From positions 1 through 26,473 of the forward strand of contig CAZIRA010000028.1 in the NCBI GenBank assembly GCA_964541615.1: a DNA stretch of 26,473 bases, in the 5' to 3' direction. The position numbers and the translations under genes were made by a program. The notes under the pieces were generated by a model, which worked only from the letters and a program-made list of their open reading frames with translations, searched no databases and had not been told where the DNA came from. Origin of the DNA: UPXZ01 sp964541615. GTDB taxonomy: Bacteria > Bacteroidota > Bacteroidia > Bacteroidales > Paludibacteraceae. Positions 8,082 through 18,551 of this stretch are shown one piece after another (the first letter of the stretch is position 1; each line of letters begins with the position of its first letter).

Positions 8082-10931
8082 ATGACTAAAACAAATTTGT
8101 TTCTGCTGTTTTTTGTGTCCATATTTTTAGTTGGATGCAGTAGCCAGAGTTACAAAAAGAATGCAGACGGAGTTGAAATCTCCATACTATCTGCCACTCA
8201 AAAAGTTAGATTACAAGTAATTAACGAAAAAATCATCCGGGTATCAGCTACACCTGAAAAGAATTTTTCCACAGAAAAAAGCCTGATGATTGTTCCTCAG
8301 GACAAAAAAGCTGATTTCATTGTTGAGGAAAAAGATAATCTCATAGCGCTTCACACTGATTCTCTACAGGTTACAGTGGATAAAACGACCGGAGAAGTCG
8401 TTTTCATGAATAAAAACGGCGAAATTATCCTTCAGGAAAATGCCGGCGGAGGAAAATCATTCTCGCCCATTGAAGTGGAAGGGACAAAAGGTTACACCGT
8501 CCGCCAGGTTTTTGAATCGCCTGATGATGAGGCGTTTTACGGACTTGGACAGCATCAGTCTGACGAATTCAACTACAAAGGCAAAAACGAATCACTGTTT
8601 CAGTACAACACCAAAGTTTCAGTTCCATTCGTAGTTTCGAATAAAAATTACGGAATTTTGTGGGACAATTACTCCTTATCTCGTTTTGGCGACAGCCGTG
8701 ATTACACCGATCTTGACCAGTTCAAACTTTTCGATTCCGAAGGAAAAGAAGGTGGTCTGACTGCTTCCTATATTCCATTAGATCCGTCAAAAGAAAAGAT
8801 AGTACGCACCGAACCCATCCTGAATTACGAGTTCATTCCGCAACTGAAAAACTTTCCAAAAGATTTTGAATTGAACAATTCAAAAGTGACCTGGGAGGGC
8901 GAAATCGAATCCAATGAGACAGGAAACTACCATTTTTACCTCCACTACGCCGGCTATGTGACCGTTTATCTGAACAACGAGGTTGTAGTGAAAGAAAGAT
9001 GGAGAACTGCCTGGAATCCAAACGATTATAAATTTGCCTACAACATGGAAGCCGGTAAACGGATTCCGATCCGAGTGGAATGGGAACCCGACGGAGGCAT
9101 TTCCTACGTAGCTTTGAAAGCGCTGAGCCCACTTCCTGAAGCAGAACAGAACAAGCTTTCGATTTGGAGCGAAATGGGTAATGAAATTGATTATTATTTC
9201 GTTTACGGCAAAAACATGGACGAAGTGATAAGCGGATACAGAACTTTGACCGGAAAATCGCAAATCATGCCGAAATGGGCCATGGGATTCTGGCAAAGCC
9301 GCGAGCGATACAAAACTCAGTATGAATTGGTTAATACGTTGAAAGAATTCCGCGAACGAAAAATAGGTATTGATAATATTGTACAGGACTGGTTCTACTG
9401 GCCTGAAAAAGAATGGGGAAGTCACAAATTCGATCCGGAGCGATTTCCAAATCCAAAAGAAATGGTGGACACCGTGCATCAGCTGAATGCAAAAATCATG
9501 ATTTCCGTTTGGCCGAAATTCTACACCACTACCGACCACTACAAGCAGTTTGACACAAAAGGATGGATGTATCAGCAGGCCGTTAAAGACAGCATCCGCG
9601 ACTGGGTTGGTCCCGGCTACATCGCTTCTTTCTACGATGCTTACTCAGAAGGTGCACGTAAGCTTTTCTGGAAACAAATGGAAGAAAACCTCTATCCAAA
9701 AGGTTTTGACGCCTGGTGGATGGATGCCTCTGAACCTAATGTGCAGGACAACACAGAGATTGAATACCGGAAAAAACTGGCCGGTCCAACTGCACTCGGA
9801 CCTTCAACTAAATATTTTAATGCGTACGCTTTAGTAAATGCACAATCTATTTACGAAGGACAGCGCGGAGTTGAACCAAACAAACGGGTTTTCCTGCTTA
9901 CCCGCTCGGGTTTTGCAGGCACTCAGCGTTACTCTACCGCCACCTGGAGTGGTGATATTGGTACGAGATGGGAAGATATGAAAGCCCAGATTACTGCTGG
10001 ATTGAACTTTGCTATGTCCGGAATTCCTTACTGGACCATGGATATTGGCGGTTTCTGTGTGGAAAAAAGATACGAAAACGGTCAACGACTTTTCGATTCG
10101 ATGGGAATTGAAAACGAAAACCTGAAAGAATGGCGTGAACTGAATGCCCGCTGGTACCAATTTGGTGCATTTTCGCCTCTCTACAGGGCTCACGGACAAT
10201 TTCCCTATCGCGAACCGTTTAATATTGCTCCCGAAAATCATCCTGCTTATCAGACCATTAATTATTATAATAAACTCCGCTACCGACTGATGCCGTACAT
10301 TTATTCGCTGGCCGGAATGACTTACCACAACGACTACACCATCATGCGTGCCCTGGTGATGGATTACGGAAAAGATATCAAGGTAAATAATATCAGTGAT
10401 CAGTACATGTTTGGAAAATCGCTGATGGTATGTCCGGTTTATGAATATAAAGCAATTAAACGCAACGTTTATTTCCCGAACACAACGGGCTGGTACGATT
10501 TCTATACCGGGAAATTCATTGCCGGAGGCACACAGCAATCGGTGGAAGCACCTTATACCCGCATGCCTTTGTACGTTCCTGAAGGAGCTATCCTGCCTTT
10601 TGGCCCGGAGATTCAATTCACTGACGAGAAAAAACCTGAATATATCACCCTTTTTGTTTATGGTGGAAAAAACGGCTCATTTACCTTGTACGAAGATGAA
10701 GGCGTGAATTACAATTACGAAAAAGGTGCTTTCGCAATGATTGATTTCAACTACGATGAGGGTTCTAAAACGTTGGAAATTGGAGACAGAAAAGGTTCTT
10801 TTGAAGGAATGTTGCAAAACAGAAAATTCAATGTGGTATTTATAAATCAATCTTCACCAAAAGCTTACGATCCTGATACTAAAGGCATTGAGGTTAATTA
10901 CAATGGAACAAAACAATCTGTAAAACTTTGA
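8082..10931 (+). CDS. GH31 glycoside hydrolase with PA14 insert, probable alpha-xylosidase lipoprotein
   Basis: A 949-residue lipoprotein (lipobox VGC, Cys19). The N-terminal GH31 beta-sandwich (galactose-mutarotase-like) is interrupted at about residues 226-350 by a PA14 domain (VTWEGEIESNETGNYHFYLH, VTVYLNNEVVV). The catalytic barrel follows, with the nucleophile Asp548 in WWMDASEP and the general acid Asp625 in TWSGDIGTRWE. The GH31 C-terminal beta domains (DUF5110-like) finish the protein. A PA14 insert in GH31 is known from the xyloglucan-active alpha-xylosidase Xyl31A of Cellvibrio japonicus, so I infer removal of alpha-1,6-xylose from the non-reducing end of xyloglucan oligosaccharides; alpha-glucosidase activity is the alternative. 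First gene of the run, 67 bases before GH2, and behind the phased repeat array. Confidence 0.9.
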   Translation: MTKTNLFLLFFVSIFLVGCSSQSYKKNADGVEISILSATQKVRLQVINEKIIRVSATPEKNFSTEKSLMIVPQDKKADFIVEEKDNLIALHTDSLQVTVDKTTGEVVFMNKNGEIILQENAGGGKSFSPIEVEGTKGYTVRQVFESPDDEAFYGLGQHQSDEFNYKGKNESLFQYNTKVSVPFVVSNKNYGILWDNYSLSRFGDSRDYTDLDQFKLFDSEGKEGGLTASYIPLDPSKEKIVRTEPILNYEFIPQLKNFPKDFELNNSKVTWEGEIESNETGNYHFYLHYAGYVTVYLNNEVVVKERWRTAWNPNDYKFAYNMEAGKRIPIRVEWEPDGGISYVALKALSPLPEAEQNKLSIWSEMGNEIDYYFVYGKNMDEVISGYRTLTGKSQIMPKWAMGFWQSRERYKTQYELVNTLKEFRERKIGIDNIVQDWFYWPEKEWGSHKFDPERFPNPKEMVDTVHQLNAKIMISVWPKFYTTTDHYKQFDTKGWMYQQAVKDSIRDWVGPGYIASFYDAYSEGARKLFWKQMEENLYPKGFDAWWMDASEPNVQDNTEIEYRKKLAGPTALGPSTKYFNAYALVNAQSIYEGQRGVEPNKRVFLLTRSGFAGTQRYSTATWSGDIGTRWEDMKAQITAGLNFAMSGIPYWTMDIGGFCVEKRYENGQRLFDSMGIENENLKEWRELNARWYQFGAFSPLYRAHGQFPYREPFNIAPENHPAYQTINYYNKLRYRLMPYIYSLAGMTYHNDYTIMRALVMDYGKDIKVNNISDQYMFGKSLMVCPVYEYKAIKRNVYFPNTTGWYDFYTGKFIAGGTQQSVEAPYTRMPLYVPEGAILPFGPEIQFTDEKKPEYITLFVYGGKNGSFTLYEDEGVNYNYEKGAFAMIDFNYDEGSKTLEIGDRKGSFEGMLQNRKFNVVFINQSSPKAYDPDTKGIEVNYNGTKQSVKL

Positions 10932-10998
10932 ATTTCAGCATAATAAAGACTTGATTAAAACGAAGATTATCTGTTTTTGAAATACAATTATTACTTAT

Positions 10999-13497
10999 AT
11001 GAAATATAAAATAATTTTTCCGCTTCTTGCAATCATTCTTTTTACGTCCTGCAAAAGCGAATCTCCACGCCAAAAGGAAAGTTTCAATGAAAATTGGACC
11101 TTCCACCTGGGAGATGATACCGAAGCTTACAAACCGGAATTTGATGATTCCGGCTGGCGCAAACTGGATGTTCCACACGACTGGGCGATTGAGGGAGAAT
11201 TCAGCGAAAAAAATCCATCCGGAAGCGGTGGCGGTGCGTTGCCGGGCGGAATCGGATGGTATCGGAAGACCTTCACCGTTGATAAAAAATCGGAAGGAAA
11301 GAAAATCTTCATCGATTTCGACGGCGTGTACATGAATTCGGAAGTTTGGATCAATGGTATAAGCCTTGGAATGCGTCCATACGGATACATTTCCTTCCAA
11401 TACGATTTGACAGAACACATCCGGTTTGGTGAGAATAACTTAATTGCAGTGCGCGTTGACAACAGCGAACAGCCCAATTCAAGATGGTATTCCGGATGCG
11501 GAATTTACCGCAACGTATGGCTTACCATTACCGATCCGATCCACGTGGATTTGTGGGGAACGTATGTCACAACTCCTGAAATCACCAAAGAACAGGCAAG
11601 TGTATTGGTAGAAACCAATGTAAAAAATGAAACCAATACCGCTGAGGAAATCGTTGTTTCAACTTCCATTCTGGATGCAAAAGGAAAAAGTGTGCTTGAG
11701 TACATCTCCTCACACGTGACTAATCCGGGAGAAATTGCCAAAGTTTCTCAGCATTTGCACATTAACGACCCAGTTTTATGGACCTTAGAAAATCCTTATC
11801 TCTATTCAGTTTTTACAAAAATTTATACCGGAATTAAGCTGAGAGACGAGTACGTCACTCCGCTTGGAGTCAGAAGTTTCGTTTTTGACGCAAAGAAAGG
11901 ATTTTCATTGAACGGAGTTCCTACAAAAATCAGGGGAGTCTGCCTCCACCACGATTTGGGAGCGCTCGGCTCGGCTGTAAATACGCGTGCCATTGAGCGC
12001 CAGCTCCAAATCATGCGAGACATGGGCGTGAACGGCATCCGCACTTCGCACAATCCTCCCGCACCCGAATTGCTTCAGCTTTGCGATAAAATGGGCTTTA
12101 TCGTAATGAACGAAACATTTGACATGTGGCGGAAGAAAAAAACGGCGTACGACTATTCCCGCTATTTCAATGAATGGCATGAGCGCGACCTGACCGATCA
12201 CATATTACGCGACAGAAATCACCCTTCCGTATTTATGTGGAGCATTGGAAATGAAGTACTTGAACAATGGACTCATGCCGATGCTGATACGCTCGATATT
12301 CAGAAAGCAAACCTGCTTCTCAACCTGAAACGTGATCCGAATACGCTGGCGCACGACGGTGAAGAGTTGAGCGTAAATTCATTATTGACAAAAAAATTGG
12401 CCGATATTGTAAAAAAACTCGATCCAACCCGACCTATAACGACAGGAAACAACGAACCAAATCCGAACAACCACCTTTTCAAATCCGGTGCGCTTGACAT
12501 CATCGGATTTAATTACCACGAAGCTGATTTTTTCAACGTGGAGAAAAATTTTCCGGGAAAACCTTTCATTGCGGCTGAAACAACCTCGGGCTTAATGACG
12601 CGCGGATTCTACCGCATGCCGAGCGATTCGATGTTTATCTGGCCTGTACGCTGGGACATCCCATTTTCAGATCCAAGTTTCGCCTGCTCATCGTATGATA
12701 ACAACCACGTGCCCTGGGGCTCTACGCACGAAAGTATGTGGAATATCGTAAAGAAAAACGATTTCATCAGCGGAATGTATATCTGGACCGGATTTGACTA
12801 TATCGGTGAGCCAACGCCGTTTTGGTTTCCAGCAAAAAGTTCCTATTTCGGCGTGGTGGATCTTGCCGGCATTCCTAAAGATGTATATTACATGTACCAA
12901 TCGGAATGGACGGACAAAGACGTCCTGCACATTTTCCCGCACTGGAATTGGAAAACAGGTCAAACAATCGACATCTGGGCATACTACAACCATGCTGACG
13001 AAGTGGAATTATTCCTAAACGGCGCTTCGCAGGGAGTCAAAAAGAAAGGCGAAAATGATTATCACGTTTTCTGGCGATTGACGTATGAGCCTGGAACGGT
13101 GAAAGTTGTTTCGAGGAAAAATGGCAAGGAAGTACTCTCCAAAGAGATAAAAACCGCCGGTGAACCTTACCAAATCAAGCTTACGGCCGACAGAAATGAA
13201 ATCCATGCCGACGGAAAAGACTTGAGCTTCGTGACGGTTGAAATCTTGGACAAGGACGGAAATCTGTGTCCGAATGCAGATAATCTGGTAAAATTCTCAG
13301 TTTCTGACAATGGATTTGTAGCTGGTGTGGACAATGGAAATCAAATCAGCTTAGAGAAATTCAAAGCATCAGAACGAAAAGCATTTTATGGTAAATGCTT
13401 GGCCATCATTCAAAACAAAAAAACAAAAGGCACCATCAATCTGACCGCAAAATCCGAAGGATTGAAAGAAACCACCATAAAGATTAATGTAAAATAA
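10999..13497 (+). CDS. GH2 beta-galactosidase-like lipoprotein
   Basis: An 832-residue lipoprotein (lipobox TSC, Cys18). Domains in order: GH2 sugar-binding jelly roll (FNENWTFHLG, DVPHDWAIEGEF, GGIGWYRKTF), Ig-like domain, TIM barrel (IRGVCLHHDLGALG, MGVNGIRTSHNPP), then DUF4982-like and a C-terminal GH2 Ig-type domain (about 720-832, IKLTADRNEIHADGKDLSFV). The acid/base is Glu419 in SIGNEV and the nucleophile is Glu527 in FIAAETTSG. PHDW and this domain set are typical of Bacteroidota beta-galactosidases. In a xyloglucan locus it would remove beta-1,2-galactose from side chains, exposing xylose for the GH31. Other beta-glycosides (glucuronide, mannoside) cannot be ruled out. Confidence 0.88.
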   Translation: MKYKIIFPLLAIILFTSCKSESPRQKESFNENWTFHLGDDTEAYKPEFDDSGWRKLDVPHDWAIEGEFSEKNPSGSGGGALPGGIGWYRKTFTVDKKSEGKKIFIDFDGVYMNSEVWINGISLGMRPYGYISFQYDLTEHIRFGENNLIAVRVDNSEQPNSRWYSGCGIYRNVWLTITDPIHVDLWGTYVTTPEITKEQASVLVETNVKNETNTAEEIVVSTSILDAKGKSVLEYISSHVTNPGEIAKVSQHLHINDPVLWTLENPYLYSVFTKIYTGIKLRDEYVTPLGVRSFVFDAKKGFSLNGVPTKIRGVCLHHDLGALGSAVNTRAIERQLQIMRDMGVNGIRTSHNPPAPELLQLCDKMGFIVMNETFDMWRKKKTAYDYSRYFNEWHERDLTDHILRDRNHPSVFMWSIGNEVLEQWTHADADTLDIQKANLLLNLKRDPNTLAHDGEELSVNSLLTKKLADIVKKLDPTRPITTGNNEPNPNNHLFKSGALDIIGFNYHEADFFNVEKNFPGKPFIAAETTSGLMTRGFYRMPSDSMFIWPVRWDIPFSDPSFACSSYDNNHVPWGSTHESMWNIVKKNDFISGMYIWTGFDYIGEPTPFWFPAKSSYFGVVDLAGIPKDVYYMYQSEWTDKDVLHIFPHWNWKTGQTIDIWAYYNHADEVELFLNGASQGVKKKGENDYHVFWRLTYEPGTVKVVSRKNGKEVLSKEIKTAGEPYQIKLTADRNEIHADGKDLSFVTVEILDKDGNLCPNADNLVKFSVSDNGFVAGVDNGNQISLEKFKASERKAFYGKCLAIIQNKKTKGTINLTAKSEGLKETTIKINVK

Positions 13498-13537
13498 AGG
13501 TACAACCAATAATCAATTTCATTATTAGTAATCAGGG

Positions 13538-13583
13538 TTTTCAACTTCCGCCAAAGATATTTTCCTAAAGCGGAAGTTGGAAA
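13538..13583 (+). promoter_or_regulatory. Strong hairpin in the GH2-susC intergenic region
   Basis: A perfect 10-bp inverted repeat, CAACTTCCGC (13542-13551) and GCGGAAGTTG (13570-13579), can be extended to about 14 pairs with flanking TTTT/GAAA including one G-U pair; the loop is 18 bases. There is no T-run after it, so it is a poor intrinsic terminator. It sits in a 214-base gap before susC and may be an RNA processing or stability element that sets different expression for susC, or part of a regulatory leader. Nothing else clear is seen in this gap. Confidence 0.55.
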
Positions 13584-13711
13584 TTGTGAATCCTCAGCAA
13601 ATAAATCAACAAAATAATTACAACGCTTATGTGAAAAAACTTCTCGTCAAAAAAAACAAATTATTTCTAAAATTAAGACAATATGTTTAACCTTAAAAAA
13701 CATGTACAACA

Positions 13712-16700
13712 ATGAAAATACCATTATTATTTTCAAATCGAAGATGTATAAATTCAAGTTTATACACACTGCTTTTCACAATTATTTTATTTAGTTCCAC
13801 ACTTCTTGCCAATGGCCAGAATGTAGTTTCGGGAACTGTAACTTCACTTACAGACGGCGAACCGCTGATCGGCGCAAGCGTTGTGGTGAAGGGGACTTCC
13901 ATTGGTACTACCACAAATTTTGATGGAAATTACTCCATTCAAGCCGAACAGGGACAAACGCTGGTTTTCTCATACGTCGGTTTCAGCACTCAAGAAATTT
14001 CCGTAGGTGCACAGCGCGTAATCAACGTACAACTGAGCGAAAACCTCGATGTTCTCGACGAAGTGGTGGTGATTGGTTACGGAGTTCAGAAGAAAAAATT
14101 GTCAACCGGAGCTACCGTTCAGGTAAAAGGTGACGATCTTCAGAAACTGAACACCATCAGTCCGCTACAAGCCCTTCAGGGACGCACTCCCGGTGTCAAC
14201 ATCACCTCAACTTCCGGTCAGCCGGGTTCTGGAATGAAAGTGACCATCCGCGGTTTGGGAACCATCGGTAATTCAGGTCCGCTTTACATCATCGACGGAA
14301 TTGAAGGCGATATCAGCATTTTGAATGCAGCTGACATTGAATCAATCGACGTGCTGAAAGATGCTGCTTCTGCAGCAATCTACGGAGCGCAGGCTGCCAA
14401 TGGTGTGGTACTTGTAACCACAAAACAAGGATCTAAAGGCAAAGGCCAGGTCTCTTTTGACGCTTATACCGGCGTTCAAAACATTGCCCGTAAAGCTCAG
14501 ATGCTAAATACCGAACAGTACAAAGTCATCATGGACGAACAGGCTGTGAATTCAGGTGCTGGCGTTTATGACTGGGCTTCAAAAGGTGATTTGGCCGACA
14601 CCGACTGGGTAGGACAAATGTTCAAAAAGAATGCAAAAACTTCCAACTATTCGCTGAATATCAACGGTGGTTCTGAAGGTTCTGTGTATGCTTTGTCGCT
14701 CAATTACACCAATCAGGAAGGTATTGTCGGAGGAAAAGATGTTTCTTACTACGAACGGTACGGCTTCCGCGTAAATACAGAACACAATCTTTATAAAAAT
14801 TTCTTGAAAGTTGGACAACATCTCAACTTCAACTACATTAAAAATAACGGAATAAACGTTGGAAATCAATACAACAACACGTTGAGAGGAGCATTTACCA
14901 CTTCTCCGCTTTCTCCTGTTTACAGCGACAACAACGTTTACGACAGTCCGTACAACGATACCAGCAACTCGCTTTGGTTCAACGGTGAAGGCAATCCTTA
15001 CGGCGCCATGATGACCAACACCAACAACCGCAACGACGGTCAGCGTCTTATGGGTGACATGTATGCAGAACTGAATCCAATTAGCGGACTTACGCTCCGT
15101 TCAGTTTTTGGTATCAACTACTACGCATCCGAATATCGGAGTTTCAATCCGTTGTACCAATTTTCAATTTACAGCTACAACCGCGACCACACTACCACCA
15201 ACCAAAGCATGGGAAAAGGACACACGATGACCTGGACCAATACTGCAGGTTACGATTTCGCAATCAACAACGACCATGTTTTCAATGCATTAATGGGTAT
15301 GGAAGCAGTTCGTTACCAGGGAACTTCGCTCGGCGCTTCCAACTGGAATCTGCTTTCGCAATTCGATGACTTTGAGCATGCGTACCTTGACAATACCACC
15401 GGAAAAGCTTACATCGAGTACAACGACGATGGCACTGTGAAAGGCGTTGTGGAAACCCGTTCGGTAAGTGGCAGACCTGAAACAAAATCCCGCCGTGTAT
15501 CTTATTTCGGACGTTTGGGCTACAATTACATGGAAAAATACATGGTAAATGCTACGCTTCGTGCCGATGGTTCTTCAAAATTTGCCAAAGGAAAAAGGTG
15601 GGGTTATTTCCCGTCAATTTCTGCCGGCTGGGTTATTACAAACGAAAATTTCATGGGATCAACAAATCAATGGCTTGATTTCCTGAAACTCCGAGCCAGC
15701 TGGGGACAGGTAGGCAATCAAAATATCTCCGATTTCCAATTTGCTTCGCCAATCAACACTTCTACAGGATACAACAGTGATAATCCTGCTGCATATTATG
15801 TGTTTGGAACCGAAGGTTTGAACGTTCCGGGTGCTTATCCGAGCCGCTTGTCTAATGCTGACGTTCGCTGGGAAACATCTGAGCAGATCAATCTTGGATT
15901 CGATGCGAGAATGCTGAAAAGCCGATTGGGAATTAATTTCGATTACTACGTAAAGACTACCAAAGACTGGTTGGTACAGGCTCCTATCCTTGCCACTGCT
16001 GGTGCAGGTGCTCCTTTCATCAATGGCGGTGACGTAAAAAATACCGGTGTCGAAATGGCTTTTACGTGGAATGACCGCATCGGTGAATTGAATTACTATG
16101 CAGGATTAAATGGTGCTTACAATAAGAATACGGTAGGTGAAATCCCAACCGTAGATGGAATCATTCACGGATTAACAAACATGCTTTACGACAACTCAGA
16201 AGAATTTTACCGTGCACAAAACGGAATGCCGATCGGTTATTTCTGGGGATACAAAACTGACGGTCTTTTCCAAAATCAGCAAGAAATCGATAGTTGGAAA
16301 GCGGCTAAAAAAGGCTACCTCCAAGCTGATCCAAAACCAGGTGACGTAAAATATGTAGATATCAACAACGATGGACAAATCAATGCAAAAGACAAAACCA
16401 ATTTAGGAAACGGTGTGCCTGATTTCACACTTGGATTCAATTTTGGTATTGAGTACAAAGGATTTGATTTCTCTATGAACGCCAACGGTGTGATGGGCAA
16501 CAAAATCGTTCAGTCATACCGCAACCACACCAACAAACAGGCGAACTACACCACCCGCATCCTCAACAGATGGACCGGCGAAGGGACTTCCAATCGGATT
16601 CCGCGTGTGACAGAAACCAACGTAAACTGGCAGTTTTCAGACCTTTACCTGCAAAACGGCGATTTTCTCCGAATCAGCAACATTACGGCCGGATATGACT

Positions 16701-16897
16701 TCTCGAAGTTAATTGACTGGAGATATTTGAGCCAGCTCCGACTGTATGCTTCCGTTCAGAATGCATTCACATTCACCAAGTATGACGGAATGGATCCTGA
16801 AATTGGATATGGCACAAGTAACTGGGTATCAGGCATTGACCTTGGATACTATCCACGTCCACGTACTTTCTTAGTTGGAGTTAATGTTAAATTCTAA
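13712..16897 (+). CDS. susC: SusC-like TonB-dependent outer-membrane transporter
   Basis: A 1061-residue outer-membrane barrel that imports oligosaccharides with energy from TonB/ExbBD. A signal peptide (hydrophobic core YTLLFTIILFSSTLLANG) is followed by a carboxypeptidase-D-like domain (VSGTVTSLTDGEPLIGASVV; DGNYSI, about 38-120), a TonB-box-like stretch LDEVVVIGYGVQKKK, the plug domain (LQGRTPGVNITSTSGQPG, LYIIDGIEG, DVLKDAASAAIYGAQAANGV) and a long beta-barrel with the family motif GDVKYVDINNDGQIN and PDFTLGFNFGIEYKG near the end. Full length for the family. The SusD lid partner starts 13 bases downstream. The substrate is inferred from neighbours only. Confidence 0.96.
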   Translation: MKIPLLFSNRRCINSSLYTLLFTIILFSSTLLANGQNVVSGTVTSLTDGEPLIGASVVVKGTSIGTTTNFDGNYSIQAEQGQTLVFSYVGFSTQEISVGAQRVINVQLSENLDVLDEVVVIGYGVQKKKLSTGATVQVKGDDLQKLNTISPLQALQGRTPGVNITSTSGQPGSGMKVTIRGLGTIGNSGPLYIIDGIEGDISILNAADIESIDVLKDAASAAIYGAQAANGVVLVTTKQGSKGKGQVSFDAYTGVQNIARKAQMLNTEQYKVIMDEQAVNSGAGVYDWASKGDLADTDWVGQMFKKNAKTSNYSLNINGGSEGSVYALSLNYTNQEGIVGGKDVSYYERYGFRVNTEHNLYKNFLKVGQHLNFNYIKNNGINVGNQYNNTLRGAFTTSPLSPVYSDNNVYDSPYNDTSNSLWFNGEGNPYGAMMTNTNNRNDGQRLMGDMYAELNPISGLTLRSVFGINYYASEYRSFNPLYQFSIYSYNRDHTTTNQSMGKGHTMTWTNTAGYDFAINNDHVFNALMGMEAVRYQGTSLGASNWNLLSQFDDFEHAYLDNTTGKAYIEYNDDGTVKGVVETRSVSGRPETKSRRVSYFGRLGYNYMEKYMVNATLRADGSSKFAKGKRWGYFPSISAGWVITNENFMGSTNQWLDFLKLRASWGQVGNQNISDFQFASPINTSTGYNSDNPAAYYVFGTEGLNVPGAYPSRLSNADVRWETSEQINLGFDARMLKSRLGINFDYYVKTTKDWLVQAPILATAGAGAPFINGGDVKNTGVEMAFTWNDRIGELNYYAGLNGAYNKNTVGEIPTVDGIIHGLTNMLYDNSEEFYRAQNGMPIGYFWGYKTDGLFQNQQEIDSWKAAKKGYLQADPKPGDVKYVDINNDGQINAKDKTNLGNGVPDFTLGFNFGIEYKGFDFSMNANGVMGNKIVQSYRNHTNKQANYTTRILNRWTGEGTSNRIPRVTETNVNWQFSDLYLQNGDFLRISNITAGYDFSKLIDWRYLSQLRLYASVQNAFTFTKYDGMDPEIGYGTSNWVSGIDLGYYPRPRTFLVGVNVKF

Positions 16898-16910
16898 AAA
16901 CCTTCTATCA

Positions 16911-18551
16911 ATGAAAAAGACAAAAATATATATAATCGCATTGGGGATACTAAGCGTAACTTTGTTCTCCTGCGCCGATAGTTTTTTGGATGTAGAGCCA
17001 ATGACTACAATTCTTGATGAAAATTTCTACAAAACGGAAGCAGATGCTGAAATGGCGTTGATAGGATGCTACGACGGATATCAGCGAACAGGCTCCAACG
17101 GAAATCTGGCTTTTTACGTAGTTTCCGAAGTACTTTCTGACGACTGCTTCGGCGGAGTAGGAAATACCGACGGACGAAATTACCAGGCGCTGGACCGCTT
17201 TGATCTCTCTCAGTCACCATCTGACAACGACCTTTTCAACGGAACCTGGGCTGATTATTACGCCGGAATTTTCCGTTGCAATACGCTATTGAAAAAAATC
17301 GATGACATTTCTGTATGGAAATCAGACGATGAAGAAGCAGCTAAAGCTGTTCAAAACAGAATCGAAGGCGAAACCCGCTTTTTGAGAGCCATCATGTATT
17401 TTGACTTGGTCAGGTTGTTCGAAAAAGTGCCTCTGCTTACCGAACCTACCAAAGAGAATATTCCTCAGTCAGAAGCAGTTGAAACTTACAAACTCATTGT
17501 TGAAGACCTTAAATTTGCTGCTGCAAACATTCCTGCAGCCGCCTATCCGAAAGCCAATGCAGCTAAAAACGATGGCCGTGCAACTTCATTTGCAGCCAAA
17601 GCGCTTTTAGCACGCGTTTATATGTTTTATTCAGGCTATTATGGAAAAGAGGATATCGGTATCACCAAAACAGAAGTTTTGGCTGGATTGGAAGATGTTA
17701 TTTCAAGCAATGAGTTCGATTTAGTTCCTGAATTTAAATCGCTTTGGCCGGCTGCAAGCTACTTGGCAGATGCTGAAAATAACGTTCTTGACAAAACAGG
17801 TTATGCCGGAAAAGGCAACAGCGAAGTGGTTTTTGCACAGAAATTCAACAACACACAAAACTACAACGGTATGGTTGACGGTAACCGCTGGCTTGTGATG
17901 ATGGGACTCCGCAACACACCTGCAAGCCCATACGGAAAAGGATGGGGTGCATGTACCGTAAATCCGAGAACCGTTCAGGCTTTTGCAGAAGGCGACACCC
18001 GCAAAACTGCCTCTATCATCGACATTGAAGGAGAAGGCATTGCAGAAAAATTTGATTTGAAAGATCAGCGTGAATACACCGGCTATACAGTGAAAAAATA
18101 CACTCCGACCTCTAATCCTGACGGAACGGACGATGTGGGTGGCGACAAAGATTTTCAGATTTCACAAGATCAGGACTTCATAGTGATGCGCTATGCCGAT
18201 GTACTTCTGATGGCTGCAGAACTTGGCTCGCCAAAAGCTGCACAGTACTTCAACGAAGTGCATGTGCGTGCCGGACTTTCTCCAAAAACTACCGTGACCA
18301 AAGAAGATATCCTGAAAGAGCGCCGTTTCGAATTTGCATTTGAAGGAATCCGCTATTGGGATCTGTTACGCCAGGGATTGAATAATGCCGCCACAGCAAT
18401 AGCTCAAACTCAGGCTGTTCTCAGTGGAAATGCTGCCGACCAGGTTGTGATTAAAGCTGAAAATATCACCAAAACGAGAGGGTTTATGCAGATTCCGAAC
18501 ACTCAGATTACGCTTTCTAACAACGTTTTGAAACAAAACAGTGGATGGTAA
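16911..18551 (+). CDS. susD: SusD/RagB-like outer-membrane glycan-binding lipoprotein
   Basis: Cell-surface lid of the SusC transporter that binds glycan. The start is taken at ATG 16911 (MKKTKIYIIALG), because this gives a clean lipoprotein signal ending in lipobox FSC, Cys21; an in-frame ATG at 16875 lies inside susC and adds residues that spoil the signal peptide. The N-terminus CADSFLDVEPM is the usual SusD mature start. Family stretches include TRFLRAIMYFDLVRLFEKVPL, ATSFAAKALLARVYMFYSGYY (TPR-like helices) and the C-terminal ILKERRFEFAFEGIRYWDLLR. It is 546 aa, a normal length. In xyloglucan loci this protein is called SGBP-A. Confidence 0.95.
   Translation: MKKTKIYIIALGILSVTLFSCADSFLDVEPMTTILDENFYKTEADAEMALIGCYDGYQRTGSNGNLAFYVVSEVLSDDCFGGVGNTDGRNYQALDRFDLSQSPSDNDLFNGTWADYYAGIFRCNTLLKKIDDISVWKSDDEEAAKAVQNRIEGETRFLRAIMYFDLVRLFEKVPLLTEPTKENIPQSEAVETYKLIVEDLKFAAANIPAAAYPKANAAKNDGRATSFAAKALLARVYMFYSGYYGKEDIGITKTEVLAGLEDVISSNEFDLVPEFKSLWPAASYLADAENNVLDKTGYAGKGNSEVVFAQKFNNTQNYNGMVDGNRWLVMMGLRNTPASPYGKGWGACTVNPRTVQAFAEGDTRKTASIIDIEGEGIAEKFDLKDQREYTGYTVKKYTPTSNPDGTDDVGGDKDFQISQDQDFIVMRYADVLLMAAELGSPKAAQYFNEVHVRAGLSPKTTVTKEDILKERRFEFAFEGIRYWDLLRQGLNNAATAIAQTQAVLSGNAADQVVIKAENITKTRGFMQIPNTQITLSNNVLKQNSGW

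Noticed and set aside
9831..10616. 261-codon open frame on the minus strand within GH31, and many similar minus-strand frames under GH31, GH2, SusC and GH5.
   Set aside because: They lie wholly opposite well-supported genes, have low-complexity or unnatural composition and no recognisable domains; they are shadows of codon bias.
13682..13693. A single ATTTAACnCC-like site (GTTTAACCTT) before susC as an extra HTCS operator.
   Set aside because: Only one degenerate copy without phased partners in AT-rich DNA.
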